Of a stretch of 64,000 nucleotides of DNA, positions 60,299 to 64,000 are shown piece by piece; within the stretch, counting starts at the first letter, position 1, and every line of letters starts with the position of its first letter. This stretch comes from Brevibacillus migulae. Its GTDB lineage: Bacteria; Bacillota; Bacilli; Brevibacillales; Brevibacillaceae. The DNA lies in the NCBI RefSeq assembly GCF_004521915.1, contig NZ_SDKD01000007.1:62001-126000 (forward strand), in the 5' to 3' direction. The notes beneath the pieces were generated by a model that worked only from the letters and a program-made list of their open reading frames with translations, was not told the DNA's origin and made no database searches. Position numbers and translations under genes: made by a program.

Positions 60299-62353
60299 CT
60301 AGTCAAATATCACGCCTTCCAGTACGCCTTCTCTCTGCAAGTAATCGCGCAGCGGGGCGAAGCGGGCTTCCTTCCAAAAGGTGTCCTGGGCAACCAGCTC
60401 GGTGGCTTCCTGCCGCGCTACCTCCAGCGCTTTGTAGTCGGAAAGCAGATCCGCCACCTTGAATTCCGGCAAGCCGCTCTGCTTCGTACCAAAAAAGTCG
60501 CCAGGTCCGCGCAGCTCCAAATCACGGCGCGACAGCTCAAAGCCGTCATTGGTCTCGCACATGATCCGCATCCGCTCTTTCCCGACCTCTGACTTGGGAT
60601 CGGCAATCAACACACAGTAGGACTGCTCGGCTCCGCGACCGACACGCCCACGCAGCTGATGCAGCTGGGCAAGCCCGAAGCGCTCCGCATCATAAATCGC
60701 CATAAAGGTCGCATTCGGCACATTGACCCCTACCTCCACTACGGTCGTGGAGACCAGCACCTGCGTCTCCCCGCTGGCGAACGATTGCATCACTTCATCC
60801 TTTTCCTTGGCGGGCAAGCGTCCATGCATGAGCCCTACCTTGTATTCAGGGAAAAATTGCTGAAGCTGCACATGCACATCGATCGCATTCTGTACGTCCA
60901 GCTTTTCCGATTCTTCGATCAATGGACAAATGACATACGCTTGTCTGCCCCGGCGCAGTTCACCGCGCATCTGCTCCAGCACCTGATGAAACTGCTCATG
61001 CTTGGCCCATGTCGTCTCAATCGGTTTGCGCCCTGCCGGCATCTCATCGATCGTAGATACGTCCATATCGCCAAATGCCGTGATCGCTAGCGTCCGCGGA
61101 ATCGGCGTAGCAGTCATGAAGAGCACATCGGGCGACATGCCTTTGCTGCGCAAAATCCGGCGCTGCTCCACGCCAAAACGGTGCTGCTCGTCCGTAATCA
61201 CCAAACCCAGATCGCGGAAGAATACATCCTCCTGGATCAATGCGTGGGTCCCTACAACCACATCGATCATCCCCATTTGCAGGGCGGCGATGATTTCCCG
61301 TCTTTTCTTGGCGGTCAACGATCCAGACAGTAACGCGACCTGAAGCCCGAGTGGTTCCAGCAGTCCCTGCAGCGATTGCACATGCTGCTCCGCCAGGATT
61401 TCCGTCGGCACCATCAATGCGCCTTGATAGCCCGCTTTCACAGACGCATACAACGCGATCGCGGCTACCACCGTTTTCCCCGAGCCTACATCCCCTTGCA
61501 GCAGACGATTCATGGAGTAAGGAGCCTGCATATCGTCGAGGATCTCTTTGACCACCCGCTTCTGCGCATTCGTTAACGGATACGGCAAAGATTTGACAAA
61601 AGCGCGGACCTCCTCCATCGGGATCTGCTGAGCCATGCCCTTTTGCTGCTGGCGGTTGATCCGCCGAAGCGCCTGCATTTTCAGCTGAAACAGGAACAGC
61701 TCCTCGAACATGATCCGCCGGCGGGCACGTCTGCCTTCTTCCATATTTTCCGGAAAGTGGACCGTCTGGATGGCTTCCGCTCGCGGCATCAACCGATACC
61801 TCGCCACAATCTCCTCCGGCAATATCTCTTCCAGGTACTTCCCGTATTTTTGCAATCCTCGTTCAATGGTTTTCCGCAAAAAGGCCAGCGTGATTTCGCC
61901 GCCGAGCGGATATACCGGAACCAGGTCGCCACGCTTCTGCGCTCGCTCTGAATCGACCTCTGTCATCTCGCTGACGGTGATTTGCAGCTTATGCTTGTCC
62001 CATTTTCCGGTGACGATGATCTCTTTGCCGGGGGCAATCTGCTTTTTGATGTATGGCTGATTGAACCAGACTGCCATGACCACGACCCGGTTGATCACCA
62101 TGCGCACCGAAATCCGCGATTTCCGCTTGCCATAAAAACGGACAGAGGGCTCGCCATAGACCGTACCGGCCAGCGTCACCCTCTCCCCGTCCTTGACATC
62201 CATCAAATCACGTACGCGGTAATCTTCATAGCGGCTCGGGAAATACTCCAGCAGTTCCCTGATAGTATGAATCCCGAGTCCCGCCAATTCTTTTGCCCGC
62301 TCTTCACCGACACCATAAATATTCGATACAGGTGAATCCAATACTTGCTGCAT
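60299..62353 (-). CDS. recG: ATP-dependent DNA helicase RecG
   Basis: 684-residue fork-remodelling helicase. N-terminal wedge/OB domain (SNIYGVGEERAKELAGLGI), Walker A GDVGSGKT, DEQH box (VITDEQHRFGVEQR), MTATPIPRTLA and C-terminal helicase motifs (LHQLRGRVGRG). Full length. It follows sdaAA by 3 bases in the order sdaAB-sdaAA-recG known from Bacillus. Confidence 0.97.
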   Translation of the reverse strand: MQQVLDSPVSNIYGVGEERAKELAGLGIHTIRELLEYFPSRYEDYRVRDLMDVKDGERVTLAGTVYGEPSVRFYGKRKSRISVRMVINRVVVMAVWFNQPYIKKQIAPGKEIIVTGKWDKHKLQITVSEMTEVDSERAQKRGDLVPVYPLGGEITLAFLRKTIERGLQKYGKYLEEILPEEIVARYRLMPRAEAIQTVHFPENMEEGRRARRRIMFEELFLFQLKMQALRRINRQQQKGMAQQIPMEEVRAFVKSLPYPLTNAQKRVVKEILDDMQAPYSMNRLLQGDVGSGKTVVAAIALYASVKAGYQGALMVPTEILAEQHVQSLQGLLEPLGLQVALLSGSLTAKKRREIIAALQMGMIDVVVGTHALIQEDVFFRDLGLVITDEQHRFGVEQRRILRSKGMSPDVLFMTATPIPRTLAITAFGDMDVSTIDEMPAGRKPIETTWAKHEQFHQVLEQMRGELRRGRQAYVICPLIEESEKLDVQNAIDVHVQLQQFFPEYKVGLMHGRLPAKEKDEVMQSFASGETQVLVSTTVVEVGVNVPNATFMAIYDAERFGLAQLHQLRGRVGRGAEQSYCVLIADPKSEVGKERMRIMCETNDGFELSRRDLELRGPGDFFGTKQSGLPEFKVADLLSDYKALEVARQEATELVAQDTFWKEARFAPLRDYLQREGVLEGVIFD

Positions 62354-62356
62354 ATG

Positions 62357-63238
62357 TTATTTCAGCGGCACTCCGAATACCTTCGCCTCAATCATGCGAC
62401 CAGTCTGCGTTGCCGCCAACCCTCCTTGTGCCGTTTCTTTCAATGTGGTAGGCATCGTGCAGCCAATGCGATACATCGCCTCGATGACTTCATCGGTTGG
62501 AATGACACTACGGATGCCGGCCATCGCCATATCGGCGGCAACCGTTGCGATCGCTGCCCCCATAGCATTGCGTTTGACACATGGCACTTCCACCAAGCCT
62601 GCCACAGGATCACAGACCAGCCCCAGCATATTTTTCAGCGCGATTGCGACTGCCTGGGACGATTCCTCGGGAGTTCCTCCTGCCATTTCTACGATGGCCG
62701 CTGCCGCCATCGCAGTCGCAGAGCCTACCTCGGCCTGACAACCGCCCGCCGCGCCGGAAATAAAAGCATTGTTGGCAATACAAAAACCGATCGCGCCTGC
62801 CGTAAACAAATAGTCCACCATCTGCTCGCGAGTCGGCTGCAGCTTGTCTGAGATCGCAAACAGCGTCCCCGGTACAATGCCGCAAGCACCCGCCGTCGGG
62901 GTAGCCACGATCGTACCCATGGCTGCATTCACTTCATTGACGGCAATTGCCATGCTCACCGCATTTAACAAGGTCGGTCCCGATAAAAACGGTTTTTCTT
63001 GCATATATTGCTGCAGCTTTTTCGCATCACCGCCGGTCAGGCCGCTGTGTGAACGAATATCTTCTGTTAATCCGCGACGGACTGCTTTTTCCATGACGTC
63101 GAGATTGCGATACATCTCTTCCATGATCGCTTCCCGCGTCCGGCCGGAAACCTCGATCTCTGCTTCAATCATGACCTGCGAGATCTTCTGTCCCTTTTTC
63201 TCTGCTAGCTCTACCAATTCAGCCACATTGCGAAACAT
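62357..63238 (-). CDS. sdaAA: L-serine dehydratase alpha chain
   Basis: 293-residue iron-sulfur subunit that turns L-serine into pyruvate and ammonia. HSGLTGGDAKK and PTAGACGIVPGTL are the family blocks, with Cys residues for the 4Fe-4S cluster (GACG, GLVCDPVAG, VPCVKRNA). Functions with SdaAB. Confidence 0.95.
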   Translation of the reverse strand: MFRNVAELVELAEKKGQKISQVMIEAEIEVSGRTREAIMEEMYRNLDVMEKAVRRGLTEDIRSHSGLTGGDAKKLQQYMQEKPFLSGPTLLNAVSMAIAVNEVNAAMGTIVATPTAGACGIVPGTLFAISDKLQPTREQMVDYLFTAGAIGFCIANNAFISGAAGGCQAEVGSATAMAAAAIVEMAGGTPEESSQAVAIALKNMLGLVCDPVAGLVEVPCVKRNAMGAAIATVAADMAMAGIRSVIPTDEVIEAMYRIGCTMPTTLKETAQGGLAATQTGRMIEAKVFGVPLK

Positions 63239-63259
63239 GTTGTCACTCCTTCAGGTTGC

Positions 63260-63925
63260 TTATGAAAACGAGAGCAATGATACCTCTTTAATATGCGGAA
63301 TCTGACGAATCTCTTCCAATACCTCCGCTGATAAGGGGGAATCCACCTCAATGGCCATCAGCGCGTCTGCCCCCTTCACCAAACGGGACACCTCCATCAG
63401 CCCTACATTAATCTGATGGGCGGTCAGCACCTTTGCCACCGCTGCGATCATGCCGAAACGATCCCGATGCAACACCATCAGGGTCGGCGCATGAAAAGAG
63501 AGCTGAAAATCGAAGCCATTGATTTCGATAATCTCAATTTTTCCGCCGCCGATGGACACCCCGACGACCTCTACGGTTGCGTCTCCCTCTGACAGACAGA
63601 TCCGCGACGTATTCGGATGCTCCGTCAATAGCTCGGAGGTCCGGATCTCTATCTCCATGCCCAAATCTTTGGCAATTTGCAACGAATCTTTTAAGCGTAA
63701 ATCATCTGTATCAAAGTCGAGGATACCCGCAACCGTTGCAACATCCGATCCATGTCCTTTATACGTTTTGGCAAAGGAGCCGTAAAACGTGATCTCGGCC
63801 TTAGTTGGCTGTTTGCCGAACAGCTTTCTCGCCACTCGGCCAATCCGTGCAGCTCCTGCTGTGTGGGAGCTTGACGGCCCTACCATCACCGGGCCGATAA
63901 TATCAAAAACGCTTTTGTACTTCAT
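63260..63925 (-). CDS. sdaAB: L-serine dehydratase beta chain
   Basis: 221 residues. N-terminal VMVGPSSSHTAGAARIGR is the serine-dehydratase beta-chain signature; a C-terminal ACT domain (about 150-220, VLHRDRFGMIAAVAKVLTAH) probably senses serine. 21 bases upstream of sdaAA. First gene of the operon; its promoter is near the right edge. Confidence 0.95.
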   Translation of the reverse strand: MKYKSVFDIIGPVMVGPSSSHTAGAARIGRVARKLFGKQPTKAEITFYGSFAKTYKGHGSDVATVAGILDFDTDDLRLKDSLQIAKDLGMEIEIRTSELLTEHPNTSRICLSEGDATVEVVGVSIGGGKIEIIEINGFDFQLSFHAPTLMVLHRDRFGMIAAVAKVLTAHQINVGLMEVSRLVKGADALMAIEVDSPLSAEVLEEIRQIPHIKEVSLLSFS

Positions 63926-64000
63926 GATTCATCCTCCCGCTTTCGCATCGTAAACGAAAAAGCGTTTCTGTGAATATTGTAGCTCAGTACCTATGAAAGC

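Noticed and set aside
1-64000. CRISPR array, tRNA, rRNA, prophage or integrated element
   Set aside because: No regularly spaced repeats, no tRNA or rRNA sequence and no phage structural genes or integrase were seen; the only mobile trace is the IS3 relic at 22490-22610.

Overview
The window looks like chromosome from an aerobic, endospore-forming Firmicute of the Paenibacillaceae, most likely Brevibacillus. This is an inference from gene content: SinI/SinR, Spo0A-type boxes, a SpoIIM-family protein, the BpsA/BpsB polyketide pair, the UvrX/YolD SOS operon, YunG-, YuiD- and YozQ-like proteins, and strong AGGAGG ribosome sites. The genus is not proven. No rRNA, tRNA, CRISPR array, intact insertion sequence or prophage was seen.

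Positions 1-15,600 hold an exopolysaccharide (EPS) locus that continues past the left edge. It has a galU start, a WecG/TagA glycosyltransferase, a sugar-nucleotide epimerase, a Wzz-type chain-length protein, three other glycosyltransferases, an asparagine-synthase-like enzyme, a Wzy-type polymerase, a Wzx-type flippase, an intracellular beta-helix protein and a secreted heparinase-like lyase. Beside them lie sinR and a short, easily missed sinI. Copies of a 16-bp palindrome built from the SinR half-site GTTCTYT sit at every promoter region recognised in the locus, several between -35 and -10. sinI itself has two tandem Spo0A-type boxes upstream of a good sigma-A promoter. This suggests a compact Spo0A - SinI - SinR - EPS switch.

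Positions 15,800-30,400 carry a MarR regulator with an MFS exporter and a DUF167 protein, a type III polyketide synthase with its methyltransferase, an M29 aminopeptidase, several small proteins, an IS3-family transposase remnant, and a conserved membrane module (RDD, SpoIIM-like, DUF58, MoxR ATPase, DUF4350, DUF4129, polytopic membrane protein).

Positions 30,400-44,300 carry secreted proteins with copper-amine-oxidase-like (stalk) domains, including a gamma-glutamyltransferase fused to one. A CapA-family protein is divergent from that gene. Small spore-former proteins follow, then a complete mannitol PTS operon (mtlA-mtlR-mtlF-mtlD) with candidate MtlR and CcpA sites.

Positions 44,400-64,000 hold a TetR-controlled SDR gene, a decayed TIM-barrel gene, and a c-di-GMP-I riboswitch leading an HtrA-like protease and a second stalk-domain protein. 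They also hold a frameshifted DUF3888 gene, an SOS-controlled UvrX operon with two LexA boxes, assorted enzymes, and recG with the serine dehydratase genes sdaAA and sdaAB.

Two independent sessile-lifestyle inputs are therefore visible: SinR for EPS, and c-di-GMP for a secreted protease and an exported stalk protein.
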